Notes: generated by a model not told the origin, from the letters alone. A DNA stretch of 22,098 nt from an uncultured Collinsella sp. (GCA_900551655.1 URWM01000003.1:1-22098); one strand, 5' to 3'. Positions 1-9,097 are shown, numbered from the stretch's first letter. Numbers and translations are program-made.

Positions 1-54
1 TTTTTTTCAAGCAGAAGACGGCATACGAGATTCCTCTACGTCTCGTGGGCTCGG
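1..54. other. Untrimmed Illumina Nextera P7/i7 adapter at the contig end
   Basis: This is sequencing artefact, not genome. Positions 8-31 match the Illumina P7 flow-cell sequence exactly, 32-39 (TCCTCTAC) match the Nextera N712 index, and 40-54 match the first 15 bases of the Nextera read-2 adapter. The 7 T's at 1-7 read as poly-A on the other strand, which is the usual signal of reads that run past the end of the adapter. The 19-base transposon mosaic end that should follow base 54 is absent, so the genome-adapter join may rest on a few shared bases around 50-58. Adapter identity is from known published sequences. Confidence 0.97.
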
Positions 55-2980
55 GCACGCCATTGACCTGCTCCCTCAGGTGGTGCATATGCCCGCTGTA
101 CAGCTCGACGATATCGCGCCGCCGCCCCGCCGCACTGTAGACGCGCATGGCGCAGCGCACCATATCCTCACGCGCCGTTTCCTGCCGAAGCCCCGACTCC
201 GCCAGCCAAATCGCCGACTGCAGGTCGTTTTCTTCTAGGGCGGCATTTGCTCCCTTAATCATGCAATCGATGTACTTTGACTGCATAATGCGTCGCATAC
301 GCAAAAAGTAGGTGGGGTTACAGCCATTGGGAACATACAACGGTCCGGCATAAAGCTGCTCAATCTTAAGGCACAGCTCAACTAAATGGGGCCCGCGCGC
401 ACCCGTGCGATTTCCCAAAACCTCGCGGCTTATCTGGTCAAACAGCCGTACATCGGTCTTGACGTAGTCGCCGTTGAGTCCGATGCATTCATTTTGGATG
501 AGCACACACGACTTGCCATCCGGCGTCGGTCCCAAAGCCGACCGCAAGCGCGATATCGTCGAGTACAGGTTATTGCGGGCGCTATTGAACTCGGCATGGG
601 GCCACAGCTCCATGGCCAGCGTCTCACGATCGACGAGCGCATCCATGCCCAGTGCAAGCCGCTCGGCAAGTGTCGCCGCCTTCTTGCGGCGCCACATTTT
701 GTCCGTGATGGGAAACCCGTCGCGCTCGGCGCGAAACGCACCAAACATGCGAATCTCGATATGGTCGATGGTATCAACGGCTTCAACCTCGCCGGCCTGG
801 AACAGGCGCTCGCCCTCCCCTTCCAAATCGTCGCGCAGCGAGTACCGCGACAGCTCGCGCACGGGAAGCTTCTTGCGAATCCTGGTCGCCGGCTCGCCCA
901 GACAATGCATGGCAAGGCGCGCAAAGAGCCGATACGATGGCTCCAGAATCCCCGCACGATTCATGGACATCCAGGCCGCAAGATCGCTGTCTCGGCCCGC
1001 ACAGGCCAAATGCAGCGCCACCATCCAGGCCTCCGCTCCACCAACCTGCGTCTGGCTTATATCGAGCAACTCCGCTTCCTCGCGTACCGAAACCATCGAG
1101 GTGTTACGCAGATACGCCGCGCGCTCCAGCAGCAATGCGTTATCGCGCATGTACGCAATCGACTCCTCGGCAAGTTTGAGCACTTGGACCGCACGGAACT
1201 TTGCATTAACCGGCCGTCCCTCTGCCAGCGACTGCCAGCCTTCTAGCAACAGGCCAAACAGCTGAATCTGGTTGTCGCGCATGCGCACGGCAAAACGATC
1301 GAGCTCGTTGAACGCCGCGTCGTCGGTTACCGGCAGGCCGGAAAGGAGCCGCCGTGCCGCCAACACCATGCGCACCCAGGTAGCCATCGCCTTAAGCCCA
1401 CGCACGTCGAGCGCCTTCCGCACCACCGTCATCTCGTCGTCGCGCTCGTCGGTTCCCGTAAACGACCCGTCAAAGAGCTCCACCAGCATGCTATCGGCCC
1501 GTATAACAATCCCCGCGATGTCGAGCTCGCAGTCGTAGGCCTTGCTCGTTTTGAGCTGCTGTAGAACGCCGCCGTCATCTCCCCGCTCGGTCAGGCAGCG
1601 CTTGACCTCGATATGCGCAGACAACATATCGAGTGCGGTATGGGATGTCTCGATTTCTGGCACGGCCAGGTTCGTAGGAAGCCCAAGCCCGTTGTCCCCA
1701 TAGCAAACAGCCGTCAGTGTCTGGGCCACCCTCCATGAAACAGGGTCTATTTCGCAGGCCGCCCGTTCGCCCCCGCGCTCGATAACCGATGCCATATAGC
1801 GAGCGAGCTTTGTATTGGACACGCTGACCGCTGCCAGATATACGCCAAGCGCCTCGGCAGGCGTTGGCTCTGGAGCCGGATCGTCGGCATCGATCGTGCC
1901 CAGCGCTGCTCGGCAGATATCGGCCCCGTGCCCCGTCAGAGCAAGATCGACCCCATACTGCCCAGCAAGTTCAAGGACCGCATCACGGTCCAAAAAGGCG
2001 TCCGCCAGGCCCATCGCCGCATCGCATCGGCCCGCCTTAAGCAAAATCCGGGCCGCCCTCGGAACAAGTTCGGGGCGAACCTCGGCCACCAACTTACGCA
2101 AACGCAAGCGTCCGTTATCCTCCGTGCCCAGACACGTAAAACTCCGCTCGGCGGGATCCAAGCCAAAGATCGGATAGTCGCGTACAAAGTAGGACTGGTC
2201 GACCATCGACAGCCTCACCCCACAAGCCTCGAGTTCTGCGATATTGCCCTCGCCCATCAAAATCATGAGACATGCCACGCAAAACAGCGCATTATTGTCG
2301 AGCGAAGCCAGATCGACAAGTGCCGCGCCATATACGTTGACAATCTCGTTTTCGAGCAGACCGGCTACGTCGCCTTGGCCATACAGACCCGTCTGCAATG
2401 CCGAAACGAGCTCGGGCACGCCCTGCGTGAGCTGATAAAAGTCGAGCGATGTGCTGATCGAAAACGCCGATGCCCACGCCGAATACTCATAGGCATGCAC
2501 CTTGAGCATCTGCGCATTGATCTTAACCGAATCGCCCAGCCCATGAATCAGCTGACGATTTGAAGGACGGCAGGAGATAAAGACCCCTACCCCCATGGCG
2601 CGCAGGCCGCGAATCCTGTCGATGAGGTCTTCGGTATCGTGCTGATCGAGGTTTGGCACATTATCAATCGCGATAAGGGAGTGCGGTTTGTCTTTGAGTT
2701 CTTCGGTAACCACCTCGAGCTGCATAAACACCTCGCGCCCAGTGGCGCGATCGGCCTCGATAATCCGCACGGGGCCTCGCGTCGGGTCGCATTTAACCTC
2801 ATGGGTGTACTGCAGCAGCACCGAGGTCTTCCCAAACCCGTCAGGCGCATAAAGAACCACGATGCCGGCCTTTCGGCCCTTGGCGAGAAGCTCATTCATC
2901 AAGCGTTCGCGTCGCACCATATAGCCACCGCCCAGCGGCATCAGCTCGAGGTCGTCCATACTGCCCAAATCGTTTACCAT
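55..2980 (-). CDS. Large ATPase-BTAD (SARP-like) transcriptional regulator, 3' end missing
   Basis: An open frame of about 975 codons starts at ATG 2980, with GAGGAG six bases upstream, and runs without a stop through genomic sequence and on into the adapter, so the true C-terminus is lost. The N-terminus resembles MalT-type STAND ATPases: Walker A at residues 45-53 (APDGFGKTS) and a Walker B-like strand ending at D106 (LIAID). Residues about 200-730 look like an all-helical repeat region without clear motifs. From about 738 to 835 there is an OmpR-like winged helix of the SARP type (around M745; WRRKKAATLAERLAL; ARNNLYSTISRLRSAL). About 840-975 fits a bacterial transcriptional activation domain (LNGDYVKTDVRLFDQ, later LYSGHMHHLREQV). 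BTAD domains normally end about here, so only a short tail is probably missing. Target genes are unknown; no obvious partner lies beside it. Confidence 0.85.
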
Positions 2981-3368
2981 GCCCGCTCCTCAACTCGACC
3001 GTATGGACACTGTAGCCGCAAGACCATACAAGCCGCGCTATGAATAGAGCGACCTTGTGTTTTAGGTTGTCTTTTGGTACGCAAGCGGCAAGTTTTTGTA
3101 CAGCGAGGGCCGATTCTTATTAATCCCCCGACTAATCGGTCTTTAAGCAGGTAAATGAGCTTGTCAGCTTGTCCCATCTAAGCGGCAGTGTAACGCAAAT
3201 GAACAAGGTTCAGCCATGTCATTCAACTCGCCTAGCACCCGCTACCGTCTACGACCTTTTAGTGGCATTTTTGCATAGAATCTGGTATGGAATGAATCAA
3301 GCTGTTTGACATCCGGCATTCGCCAAGCTTGCGGCAAGATTTTGGTCAAGCGGGCGGAAAGGGATAGC
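2981..3368. other. Intergenic region upstream of the regulator gene
   Basis: No convincing gene is present. It lies between the start of the large regulator and the terminator of nagB, so it should hold the regulator's promoter. A weak minus-strand candidate is TTGATT at 3295-3300, a 17-base spacer, and TATGCA. A short dyad (CCGA TTAG TCGG) lies near 3128-3139. The 67-codon minus-strand frame at 2974-3177 has a composition unlike its neighbours and overlaps the regulator start, so I do not call it. Confidence 0.5.
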
Positions 3369-3396
3369 AAAAAGGCCCCCGCAAAGCGGAGGCCTT
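3369..3396 (-). terminator. Rho-independent terminator of nagB
   Basis: On the minus strand a stem GGCCTCCGC/GCGGGGGCC with one G-U pair and a TTT loop is followed directly by TTTTT. It lies about 30 bases after the nagB stop codon. Confidence 0.9.
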
Positions 3397-3428
3397 AGGC
3401 AAGGCTATGTCGAGGTGCAGGATTCGCG

Positions 3429-4157
3429 CTACTCGCAGAGCGAAAGGGCGGCCTCGTCGGCAACGACAACGCAGTTGGTGTGCAGCTGCAGGATCGAAGC
3501 CGGGCACGCGGGCGTAACCGGACCATAGCACATGTCATGCACGGCCTGAGCCTTGGCCTCGCCGTTGGCGACGACCAGGATCATGCGGGCATACATGATG
3601 GTCTGGGTACCCATGGTGTAGGCCTGACGGGGAACATCGTCGATGCTGTCGAACAGGCGGCTGTTGGCCTGAATGGTGCTCTCGGTGAGGTCGACGCAGT
3701 GCGTGCCCTTGGAGAAGTGGTCATCGGGCTCGTTGAAGCCGATGTGGCCGTTGTTGCCAATGCCGAGCAGCTGCAGATCCGGGTAACCGGCGGCGGCGAC
3801 GATCTTGTCGTACTCAGAGCAGGCAGCGGCGGCGTCGGGGTTGGAACCGTCGGGCACATGCGTGTTGTTCAGGTCGATGTTGATGTGGTCGAAGAAGTTC
3901 TCACGCATGAAGTAGTGATAGCTCTGGGGATCGTCGTGCGAAAGGCCGCGATACTCGTCCAGGTTGTAGGTGCTGACCTCGGCAAAGTCGACGTCGCCCT
4001 TCTCGTACCAAGCAGCGAGCTGCTTGTAGGCACCGATCGGGGTGGAGCCGGTGGCAAGGCCCAGCACACAGTCGGGCTTGAGGATAACCTGCGCCGAGAT
4101 GATATTGGCGGCCTTGCGGCTCATATCCTCGTAGTCTTTAGCTTTAATGATTTTCAT
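3429..4157 (-). CDS. nagB: Glucosamine-6-phosphate deaminase
   Basis: This cytosolic enzyme converts glucosamine-6-phosphate to fructose-6-phosphate and ammonia, feeding amino sugars into glycolysis. I chose ATG 4157 (MKIIKAKDYEDM), which has AAAGGA upstream and gives 242 residues, the length of the Bacillus-type enzyme; the in-frame codon at 4235 has no ribosome site and adds unconserved residues. The sequence shows the phosphate loop LATGSTP (34-40), the catalytic NLDEYRGL (D67) and GIGNNGHIGFNEP (132-144) with H138 and E143. N136 stands where E. coli has D141, as in other Gram-positive enzymes. GlmM, acting in the opposite (anabolic) amino-sugar direction, and a sugar PTS EIIA lie next to it. 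The 5' region up to 4300 is rich in hairpins, for example GGCCGCA/TGCGGCC near 4223-4245. Confidence 0.97.
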   Translation of the reverse strand: MKIIKAKDYEDMSRKAANIISAQVILKPDCVLGLATGSTPIGAYKQLAAWYEKGDVDFAEVSTYNLDEYRGLSHDDPQSYHYFMRENFFDHINIDLNNTHVPDGSNPDAAAACSEYDKIVAAAGYPDLQLLGIGNNGHIGFNEPDDHFSKGTHCVDLTESTIQANSRLFDSIDDVPRQAYTMGTQTIMYARMILVVANGEAKAQAVHDMCYGPVTPACPASILQLHTNCVVVADEAALSLCE

Positions 4158-4355
4158 TACGCGTCCTTTCTCGTACAAGAGAGGCAAGGCTCCCCTTACA
4201 AGCACTTGCCCGCGGCCCGCGTCGGCCGCAACCAACGTGTGCGGCCACCAGGGCGAGGTCGCGTAATATATGTGTCTCGTGTCTAACCGCGTCGAGGCCC
4301 CTGCCCGTCCACGGTGACCCGAAGCCTTTTAGCTTCGGACAAATCCCATCTTGCC

Positions 4356-4389
4356 ACGGAGGGCGTCCTCTTTCAAGGGCGCCCTCCGT
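4356..4389 (-). terminator. Strong hairpin downstream of the EIIA gene
   Basis: A perfect 10-base inverted repeat (ACGGAGGGCG/CGCCCTCCGT) extends inward by about 4 more pairs to a CTTTCA loop. It sits about 40 bases past the EIIA stop and upstream of nagB. Neither strand has a proper U-run, so a terminator role is inferred from position; it could instead be a processing or mRNA-stability element. A second, 7-base hairpin (CCGAAGC/GCTTCGG) follows at 4319-4338. Confidence 0.5.
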
Positions 4390-4429
4390 AAACGTGTTTG
4401 AATTGTAGGCTAATGGCCACGCGCACTTG

Positions 4430-4927
4430 CTAGCGCTCGCGAGCAACGATGAGCTGGTCCATCTCTTCGACATGCACGCCAACGGAGCCCTTGATGCTCG
4501 AGAACTCAACGGAGTTGCACACCAAGATGGGAACCGTCACATCGTAGCCCTCGGCAGCAATTGCCTCGCGATCGAACTCAATGAGTACATCGCCCTTATG
4601 GACGATGTCACCCACTTGCGCATGTACGGTAAAGTGCTTGCCCTCGAGCTGAACAGTGTCCAAACCAACGTGGATGAGCACGTCCAAGCCATCGACCGTG
4701 TTAAGCGCAACGGCGTGCCCCGTGGGAAAAATGGCCTCGACCTTGGCATCAGCCGGTGCAATCACACGCGTGCCGGTAGGCTGAATCGCCACGCCCTGGC
4801 CCAAAAGGCCGGTGGCAAATGTCTGGTCGTTTACCTCGGAAAGCGGAATGACGTCGCCCGAGATGGGAGCATCCAGCGTAAGGACTCGACCACGCATACC
4901 AAAAGACCTTAGGACTTTAGTGAACAT
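4430..4927 (-). CDS. PTS glucose-type enzyme IIA, single-domain (Crr-like)
   Basis: This is the soluble EIIA(Glc)-type phosphocarrier, which takes phosphate from HPr and passes it to an EIIB domain of a sugar permease. ATG 4927 (MFTKVLRSFG) has GGGGGAG just upstream and gives 165 residues, the usual length; the earlier in-frame ATG at 4948 lacks a ribosome site. Active-site residues are visible: H71 in FPTGHAVALNT and the phosphorylated H86 in IHVGLDTVQLEGKHF. The C-terminal strands (DVTVPILVCNS) fit the family. It is a stand-alone domain with no EIIBC partner in the window, so it may serve several permeases and may also have a regulatory role as Crr does in other bacteria (inference). Confidence 0.93.
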   Translation of the reverse strand: MFTKVLRSFGMRGRVLTLDAPISGDVIPLSEVNDQTFATGLLGQGVAIQPTGTRVIAPADAKVEAIFPTGHAVALNTVDGLDVLIHVGLDTVQLEGKHFTVHAQVGDIVHKGDVLIEFDREAIAAEGYDVTVPILVCNSVEFSSIKGSVGVHVEEMDQLIVARER

Positions 4928-4998
4928 GCTCCCCCTCGGACATACCAATCGACCAAAATAGCCTTAACAGTTTACCACTTGGCACTCGTTTTTGACCA

Positions 4999-6336
4999 TT
5001 AGGGAAGTTCGCGCTTGACAACCTCGACGATGTCGTCGACAACGCGCTGGGTCAGCTCGTGCGTCTCCGCCTCGGCCATAACGCGGACCAGCGGCTCGGT
5101 ACCGCTCGGACGCACCAGAATGCGACCACGGCCGTCAAGTTCCTTCTCGGCAGCAGCGACGGCATCCCAGATGGGCTGGCAATCGTCCAGACCAGCCTTG
5201 TTGTCGGAATGCACGTTGACGAGTACCTGCGGGTACTTCTTCATGATGCCGGCAAGATCGGTGAGGGTACGACCGGTGCGCTTGAGCACGGCCAGCAGCT
5301 GCAGAGCCGTCACCAGACCGTCACCGGTGGTGTTGTGCTCCAGGAAGATGATGTGGCCGGACTGCTCGCCGCCGATGACGGCGCCATCCGCGAGCATACG
5401 CTCCAGAACGTAGCGGTCGCCCACGGCGGTCTGGACCATCTCAAAGCCCTGCTCCTTCATTGCGATGGAGAAACCCAGGTTACACATGACGGTCGAGACG
5501 ATCTCGGAGTTGGCGAGCTTGCCGCGAGCAGCAAGGTCGGAGCCGCAGATAGCCAGGATGTAGTCGCCATCGATCTCGTTGCCCTCACTGTCCACGAACA
5601 GCACGCGATCGGCGTCGCCGTCGTGGGCCAGGCCGATATCGGCGTGGGTGCGCAGCACGAGCTCGCGCAGGGGCTCAAGGTGCGTGGAGCCGCACTCGAC
5701 GTTAATGTCGGTGCCGCAGAAATCGGTGTTGATGGCATGCACCGTGGCGCCCAGGCGCTGCAGCGCGGCAGGCGTGGTCTGGCAGGAAGCACCGTGACCG
5801 CAGTCGACGGCAACGACCAGGCCGTCGAGCTTAAGGCCGTCGAGCGTGCTGATGGCATGATCGACATAGGCCTTGCGGGCATCCTTCATCTTGATGATGT
5901 GACCCACACCGGCGCCGGTCGGCAGCGTGTCGGCAGCCATGGCCTCCTCGGACATGACCCAGGCGCTGATCTCTTCCTCAACCGCGTCGGGAAGCTTCAT
6001 GCCCTTACGACTAAAGAACTTGATGCCGTTGAACTCCGGCGGATTGTGCGAAGCAGAAATGACAATGCCGCCGTCGAGCTCGTTTTGAACGGTGAGCAGT
6101 GCCACGGCCGGCGTAGGGATAACGCCGCAGCAATGCGGGCGACCGCCCTCGGCCATAATGCCGGCGGTCAGAGCACTCTCGAGCATGGTGCCCGAAAGAC
6201 GCGTATCGCGACCGATGCAAATGTCCGGGCCAAGGAACTTGGTCGCCGCGCGGCCCAGACGAAATGCAAGGTCGCACGAGAGGTCGGCGTTGGCGACGCC
6301 ACGGACGCCATCGGTACCGAAGATGTTCTGGGGCAT
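4999..6336 (-). CDS. glmM: Phosphoglucosamine mutase
   Basis: It interconverts glucosamine-6-phosphate and glucosamine-1-phosphate, the step toward UDP-GlcNAc for peptidoglycan. ATG 6336 (MPQNIFGTDGVRG) has a GGAG site upstream and gives 445 residues, the same length as E. coli GlmM; a TTG at 6354 in the same frame is less likely. Motifs in order: FGTDGVRG (6-13), the phosphoserine loop ISASHNP with S96, the metal-binding DGDADR (239-244), GEQSGH (323-328) and the phosphate-binding RPSGTEP (409-415). It lies 63 bases downstream of the rplM-rpsI terminator and 71 bases upstream of the EIIA gene, so EIIA may be partly co-transcribed. Confidence 0.98.
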   Translation of the reverse strand: MPQNIFGTDGVRGVANADLSCDLAFRLGRAATKFLGPDICIGRDTRLSGTMLESALTAGIMAEGGRPHCCGVIPTPAVALLTVQNELDGGIVISASHNPPEFNGIKFFSRKGMKLPDAVEEEISAWVMSEEAMAADTLPTGAGVGHIIKMKDARKAYVDHAISTLDGLKLDGLVVAVDCGHGASCQTTPAALQRLGATVHAINTDFCGTDINVECGSTHLEPLRELVLRTHADIGLAHDGDADRVLFVDSEGNEIDGDYILAICGSDLAARGKLANSEIVSTVMCNLGFSIAMKEQGFEMVQTAVGDRYVLERMLADGAVIGGEQSGHIIFLEHNTTGDGLVTALQLLAVLKRTGRTLTDLAGIMKKYPQVLVNVHSDNKAGLDDCQPIWDAVAAAEKELDGRGRILVRPSGTEPLVRVMAEAETHELTQRVVDDIVEVVKRELP

Positions 6337-6385
6337 AGGATCGCTCCTTCCCAAGTGGGCAAAACGCAGTCGCCCACCCTAGTCG

Positions 6386-6429
6386 AAAAAGAAAAGCGGG
6401 ACCCGCCGAGCAATCGGCAGGCCCCGCTT
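6386..6429 (-). terminator. Terminator of the rplM-rpsI operon
   Basis: On the minus strand an AAGCGGG/CCCGCTT stem with inner GCCGA/TCGGC pairing is followed by TTTTCTTTTT. It lies about 30 bases after the rpsI stop. Confidence 0.9.
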
Positions 6430-6459
6430 GTACATTGTATCTCGTAAGGAGATAAAACC

Positions 6460-6855
<396 letters not shown>

Positions 6856-6857
6856 CT

Positions 6858-7301
6858 TTAAGCCTCCAGCTCAATCTTCGTGGGGTTCTGGGCAGCGTGC
6901 GGATGCTCGGCACCAGCGTAGACCTTAAGCTTGGTCATCTGGGCACGGCCGAGGGTGGTCTTGGGCAGCATGCCGCGAACGGCGCGCTCGATGACCTTCT
7001 CCGGGTGCTTCTCCATAGCCTGGCGGAAGCTCTCAGCCTTGAGGCCGCCGTTGTAGCCGCTGTGGCGATAATAGGTCTTCGTGTCGGCCTTGTTACCGGT
7101 AAGCTGGACCTTATCGGCGTTGATGACGACAACGAAGTCGCCGCAGTCGCTGTTGGGCGTGAACTGGGGCTTGTTCTTACCGCGCAGGATCATTGCGATC
7201 TGGGTGGCAAGACGGCCCAGGACAGCACCATCGGCGTCGACGAGAACCCAGTTGCGCTGGACCTCGCCCTGCTTGGCGTAGTGAGTCGATTTCGAAATCA
7301 C
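6858..7301 (-). CDS. rplM: 50S ribosomal protein L13
   Basis: A 147-residue L13 with [52 protein letters not shown] and [13 protein letters not shown], all conserved in the family. The start is GTG at 7301 with AGGAGG about 8 bases upstream. It is the first gene of the operon with rpsI. A good sigma-70 promoter lies at 7368-7395, so the 5' leader is about 60 bases. Confidence 0.99.
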   Translation of the reverse strand: MISKSTHYAKQGEVQRNWVLVDADGAVLGRLATQIAMILRGKNKPQFTPNSDCGDFVVVINADKVQLTGNKADTKTYYRHSGYNGGLKAESFRQAMEKHPEKVIERAVRGMLPKTTLGRAQMTKLKVYAGAEHPHAAQNPTKIELEA

Positions 7302-7367
7302 TTAGACTCCTCCATGTACAGTACGTGTTGTTACAGAGATTCACGGGGCTCTGCAAGTAACCCGTCC

Positions 7368-7395
7368 ATATTACCCCGCTCGCCGCCCGAGTCAA
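7368..7395 (-). promoter_or_regulatory. Sigma-70-type promoter of rplM-rpsI
   Basis: On the minus strand TTGACT (7390-7395), a 16-base spacer and TAATAT (7368-7373). Both boxes are close to consensus and lie about 65 bases before the rplM GTG. Confidence 0.8.
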
Positions 7396-7458
7396 CAGGT
7401 ATTTTGGCTCCGACCAGAGTTTCTGCACATGTCGTCCATGGGTCATGACGTCGCGACG

Positions 7459-8337
7459 CTAGCGCTCGACAAACGCCTCGATATCACTCAGTAGGCGCTT
7501 TGCCTCCTGGCGGCCCTGGATATACAGGTCGAGGAGCTTTGCCGAATCATGCTCAACATGGCCGACCTCGACCGGCTTTTGCGGAGCAACGACCAGCGCG
7601 CGGCCCTCGCGTTCATACTTCCACAGATGCATGCGCTGGATGTTATAGCGGTCGTGGCGCGTCTCGATAGCCTCGAGCAGGTAGGGGTAGTCGGCATAGC
7701 GAGCGCGTGCGGCTGGCATAAACTCGTAGGGCTTTTTCTCATACGAACGGTCCTGCGTGACAATGACAACCGCACGGTCGAAGCCCGCCTCCTCGAGCAC
7801 ATGCTCGATAGGAACCGAATCGGCCACGCCGCCGTCGACGTATTTGTGCCCGTCAATCTCGACCGGCGGCGTCACCAGCGGCAGCGACGTCGAGGCGCGC
7901 ACAGCATCGAGGTCGAGCACGGCGCTTTTGACCGGCAGGTACGTGGCGGTTCCAAACAACATGTCCGTCGCAACGGCGTACATCTCGATGGGACTGGCGT
8001 CGAACGTCTCGTTGTCAAAGGGATCCAGGCGGTCCTGGACATCGTTGAAGATAAAGTCGTAGCCAACGATAGAGCCCGTGGACGCAAACGATGCGGCGCC
8101 CATGAAGCGGCTATCGTTGCAGAAAGCCAGGTTGATGCGGTTGGCACGGCCGATTTGGTGCGACTTGTAGTTCACGCCGTTGAGGGCGCCGGCCGATACG
8201 CCATATACCGCCGGAATCTCGACGCCGGCCTCCATGAGAACGTCGAGCACGCCTGCGGTAAATTGCCCGCGGAAGCTGCCGCCCTCCAAAACGAGCGCGA
8301 CCTTGCCGGCGTTCTTTGCCTTATCTTCTGCAGTCAT
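7459..8337 (-). CDS. Patatin-like phospholipase (YjjU-type)
   Basis: A 292-residue serine hydrolase of the bacterial patatin family, expected to cleave acyl chains from lipids in the cytosol or at the inner membrane face. It shows the oxyanion-hole loop LEGGSFRG (17-24), the nucleophile elbow GVSAG with S48 (46-50), and the second dyad residue D168 in VDGG (167-170). No signal peptide or membrane segment is visible. It starts at ATG 8337 with AGGAGGT at ideal spacing. The loop GGSFRG rather than GGGxRG and the overall length fit the YjjU/RssA side of the family. It stands alone, with rplM downstream and ssrA upstream. The substrate cannot be told from sequence. Confidence 0.92.
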   Translation of the reverse strand: MTAEDKAKNAGKVALVLEGGSFRGQFTAGVLDVLMEAGVEIPAVYGVSAGALNGVNYKSHQIGRANRINLAFCNDSRFMGAASFASTGSIVGYDFIFNDVQDRLDPFDNETFDASPIEMYAVATDMLFGTATYLPVKSAVLDLDAVRASTSLPLVTPPVEIDGHKYVDGGVADSVPIEHVLEEAGFDRAVVIVTQDRSYEKKPYEFMPAARARYADYPYLLEAIETRHDRYNIQRMHLWKYEREGRALVVAPQKPVEVGHVEHDSAKLLDLYIQGRQEAKRLLSDIEAFVER

Positions 8338-8520
8338 ATTGACCTCCTGCGATTGCGTTTTGGCTTTCTTCTACCCAGTTTTACGGAGGAGAGCGCACGG
8401 GTTTTGGAGTTAAGGGGGCGGGGCGGTCAAGCCAACCCCAGAGTATGAGTTGCCGCTGGGAAAGTGCATCCCGGTCTGCGTTGATGCGGCGCATGGCAGG
8501 CTGAGGTTCGATAACATCGC

Positions 8521-8686
8521 ATCTATATAGGATTGAGGCTTTGCGCGGAGAATCCGCGTATTTGCTTCGCAAATCCGCACCGGCTTCGGCCGCCTGCCGG
8601 CGTCCTCGCCCGCGGGCTAAAAACGCTGACGCGTTTTCTTTACGCCCACGCCCTGCATAGAGTTCGATTCTCCGCGGTATCTATAT
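8521..8686. repeat. Hairpin-rich MITE-like segment copying the tmRNA 3' end
   Basis: This non-coding block lies in the 396-base gap between the patatin gene and ssrA. Its ends carry an 8-base direct repeat, ATCTATAT (8521-8528 and 8679-8686). Inside are inverted copies of CGCGGAGAATC (8544-8554) and its complement (8666-8676). Between them are small perfect hairpins in a row: CGCGG/CCGCG, ATTTGC-TTC-GCAAAT, the GC-rich CCGGC/GCCGG group, GCCCGCGGGC, and AAAACGC-TGAC-GCGTTTT. The right arm, 8660-8676, is a 17-base inverted copy of 8743-8759 in the tmRNA T-arm. No open frame is convincing. The rest of the gap, 8338-8520, shows only the patatin leader and no clear feature. Confidence 0.5.
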
Positions 8687-8691
8687 GTAAT

Positions 8692-8723
8692 AAAAAAGCA
8701 GGTAGAGACACTTCTCTACCTGC
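8692..8723 (-). terminator. Terminator of ssrA (tmRNA)
   Basis: A perfect 11-base stem (GCAGGTAGAGA/TCTCTACCTGC) with an AGTG loop is followed by six U's on the minus strand. It begins 11 bases past the tmRNA CCA end. Confidence 0.95.
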
Positions 8724-8733
8724 CTGTAACTGT

Positions 8734-9097
8734 TGGTGGAGGCGCGGAGAATCGAACTCCGGTCCACGAAAGCCCCCTGATTGGCATCTCCAAGCTCAGT
8801 CGCTGGTTTTGTCTCGGACGCTTTGCGCGCAGCGACACGCTCGCGGCGTCCTAACCGGTTCGGTCTTAGCCTGCGCCATACCGATTACGTGCGCAGGAGC
8901 ATTCCCCTAAAATGACGTCGCACCGGTGTCGGGGAAATCACCGGGTTGACGCGCCGCTATAAACTAAGCAGCGAGAGCCATAGGCTCAAAAGAAGAGTTG
9001 TTGTCAATTCAATTTGACGGTACCCCTGTTTAACGAGGCGAGGAGACCTCGGCTTGCTTCCTCTCTCAGAGCTATCGTGTCGAAACCAGTCGCCCCC
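8734..9097 (-). ncRNA. ssrA: Transfer-messenger RNA (tmRNA)
   Basis: This 364-base RNA rescues stalled ribosomes with SmpB. The 5' end reads GGGGGCGACTGGTTTCGAC, the conserved tmRNA start. The 3' end carries the T-arm GGAGTTCGATTCTCC and an encoded CCA at 8736-8734. The first seven bases pair with CGCCTCC before ACCA to form the acceptor stem (one G-U). The internal tag frame ends in ALAA and a TAG at 8964-8966. A strong terminator follows. The promoter was not clearly found: TTGAAA near 9165-9170 with a poor -10 is the best candidate. Confidence 0.97.
8964..9005 (-). other. tmRNA proteolysis tag reading frame
   Basis: The tag reads DNNSSFEPMALAA followed by TAG. The resume codon is assigned as GAC at 9003-9005 because the codons upstream are ATT and then TGA, and because an A sits four bases before the resume codon, as in E. 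coli. The ALAA end is the usual protease degron. Confidence 0.8.

Noticed and set aside
386..1246. 286-codon plus-strand frame in the regulator region
   Set aside because: The minus-strand regulator frame is open over the whole span with recognisable winged-helix and BTAD text; the plus frame is basic, low-complexity shadow.
2974..3177. 67-codon minus-strand frame overlapping the regulator start
   Set aside because: No ribosome site and no family likeness, and the regulator's own start has a strong ribosome site inside it.
4158..4320. glmS-type ribozyme or riboswitch in the nagB leader
   Set aside because: The leader has hairpins, but I could not find the conserved core of the glmS ribozyme or another known class.
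5059..6447. 462-codon plus-strand frame opposite glmM
   Set aside because: Shadow frame; glmM on the minus strand has all family motifs and the correct length.
8381..8572. 63-codon minus-strand frame upstream of the patatin gene
   Set aside because: No ribosome site; it begins within the hairpin block and ends in proline-rich text typical of chance high-GC frames.
8544..8753. attL/attR pair of an island integrated in ssrA
   Set aside because: The direct copies share only 11 bases and lie 200 bases apart, with no integrase or cargo between them; a small repeat element explains them better.
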